Shown here: in pieces, positions 7,041 through 7,154 of the stretch | Numbering within the stretch: the first letter of the stretch is position 1 | How the letters are laid out: each line of letters opens with the position of its first letter | Assembly (NCBI GenBank): GCA_002427325.1 | Contig: DIQS01000042.1 | Coordinates: 43,351 to 50,504, forward strand | Source: Cloacimonetes bacterium UBA5456 | GTDB taxonomy: Bacteria; Cloacimonadota; Cloacimonadia; Cloacimonadales; Cloacimonadaceae | Length of the DNA stretch: 7,154 nucleotides | Direction of reading: 5' to 3' | The notes under the pieces: generated by a model | What the model was told of the DNA's origin: nothing | Databases searched by the model: none | What the model saw: only the letters and a program-made list of their open reading frames with translations | Made by a program: the position numbers and the translations under genes

Positions 7041-7069
7041 CATAAATATTAATCCCCGAAATGTGTCAA
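7041..7069 (-). promoter_or_regulatory. Candidate secA operon promoter
   Basis: On the minus strand a perfect TTGACA (complement of 7064-7069) is followed by TATTTATG (complement of 7041-7048). Measured as TTG, 18 nt, TATTTATG, this is close to the Bacteroidota primary-sigma pattern TTG...TAnnTTTG. The match to a sigma-70 -10 box at normal 17-nt spacing is poor. Transcription would start near 7034 and give a leader of about 70 nt before the secA ATG. No other promoter-like pair stands out upstream. Prediction from sequence only. Confidence 0.45.
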
Positions 7070-7098
7070 TTGATTTACTGATTCTGCCTCGATATTGT
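7070..7098 (+). promoter_or_regulatory. Possible divergent promoter facing the right edge
   Basis: On the plus strand TTGATT (7070-7075), a 17-nt spacer and TATTGT (7093-7098) each match four of six sigma-70 consensus bases at ideal spacing. Its -35 element abuts the TTGACA of the minus-strand secA promoter, and the junction forms an 8-bp palindrome, TCAATTGA (7066-7073). In A/T-rich DNA such matches arise by chance, so this is tentative. Confidence 0.25.
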
Positions 7099-7111
7099 TC
7101 CGGATTTTTTC

Positions 7112-7154
7112 ATGTTTTTCACAAGATTTACACTGCTTCCTTACTGGGTTCTGG
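7112..7154 (+). CDS. Possible start of a divergent gene, cut by the window edge
   Basis: An ATG at 7112 opens a frame that stays open to the end of the window and would encode MFFTRFTLLPYWVL, a hydrophobic start like that of a membrane protein or signal peptide. There is no clear ribosome-binding site, and the candidate promoter would start transcription only a few bases upstream. Fourteen codons cannot establish a gene, and no family is recognisable. Confidence 0.15.
   Translation, partial: MFFTRFTLLPYWVL

Noticed and set aside
6964..7154. A riboswitch or small RNA gene upstream of secA
   Set aside because: No conserved aptamer-like helices or strong hairpin with a U-run were found in this short A/T-rich stretch.
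1..7154. CRISPR array, tRNA/rRNA genes, toxin-antitoxin pair or defence system
   Set aside because: I saw no regularly spaced 25-40-bp repeats, tRNA-like cloverleaf or rRNA sequence, and every sizeable conserved frame is accounted for by secA, topA and the permease.

Overview
The window carries three complete, tightly packed genes, all on the minus strand and read from high to low coordinates: secA (preprotein translocase ATPase), topA (DNA topoisomerase I) and a MacB/FtsX-type ABC transporter permease. The gaps between them are only 4 and 8 nt, so they very probably form one operon. The ribosome-binding site of each downstream gene lies in the end of the gene before it, which suggests translational coupling.

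The sequence suggests a diderm bacterium of the Fibrobacteres-Chlorobi-Bacteroidetes (FCB) superphylum, with a Cloacimonadota-like candidate lineage as my best guess. The main reason is the enlarged SecA. At 1053 aa it has a charged helical insert near the N terminus and an enlarged preprotein-crosslinking region, resembling Bacteroidota SecA as I remember it and unlike the roughly 900-aa E. coli form. The candidate secA promoter also resembles the Bacteroidota -33/-7 type. Base composition looks moderate (mid-40s % GC by eye, not counted). The phylum assignment is inference, not a search result.

Layout: positions 1-291 are non-coding and hold short repeats (two copies of an 11-bp GTGAC-containing motif, a three-copy heptamer, small inverted repeats) but no convincing terminator. 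Positions 292-1569 are the permease, 1578-3797 topA and 3802-6963 secA. Positions 6964-7154 hold the secA leader and candidate promoter, perhaps back-to-back with a promoter for a divergent gene that would run off the right edge.

SecA drives export through SecYEG, TopA relaxes negative supercoils, and the permease would be the membrane half of a transporter whose ATPase is not in the window. No direct biochemical link among the three is evident; the grouping looks like a housekeeping operon with a permease at its end. I see no CRISPR array, defence system, RNA gene or intact mobile element, and no clearly novel system. The points worth a second look are the secA start, the SecA inserts, the orphan permease, the repeat-rich tail and the possible divergent promoter region.
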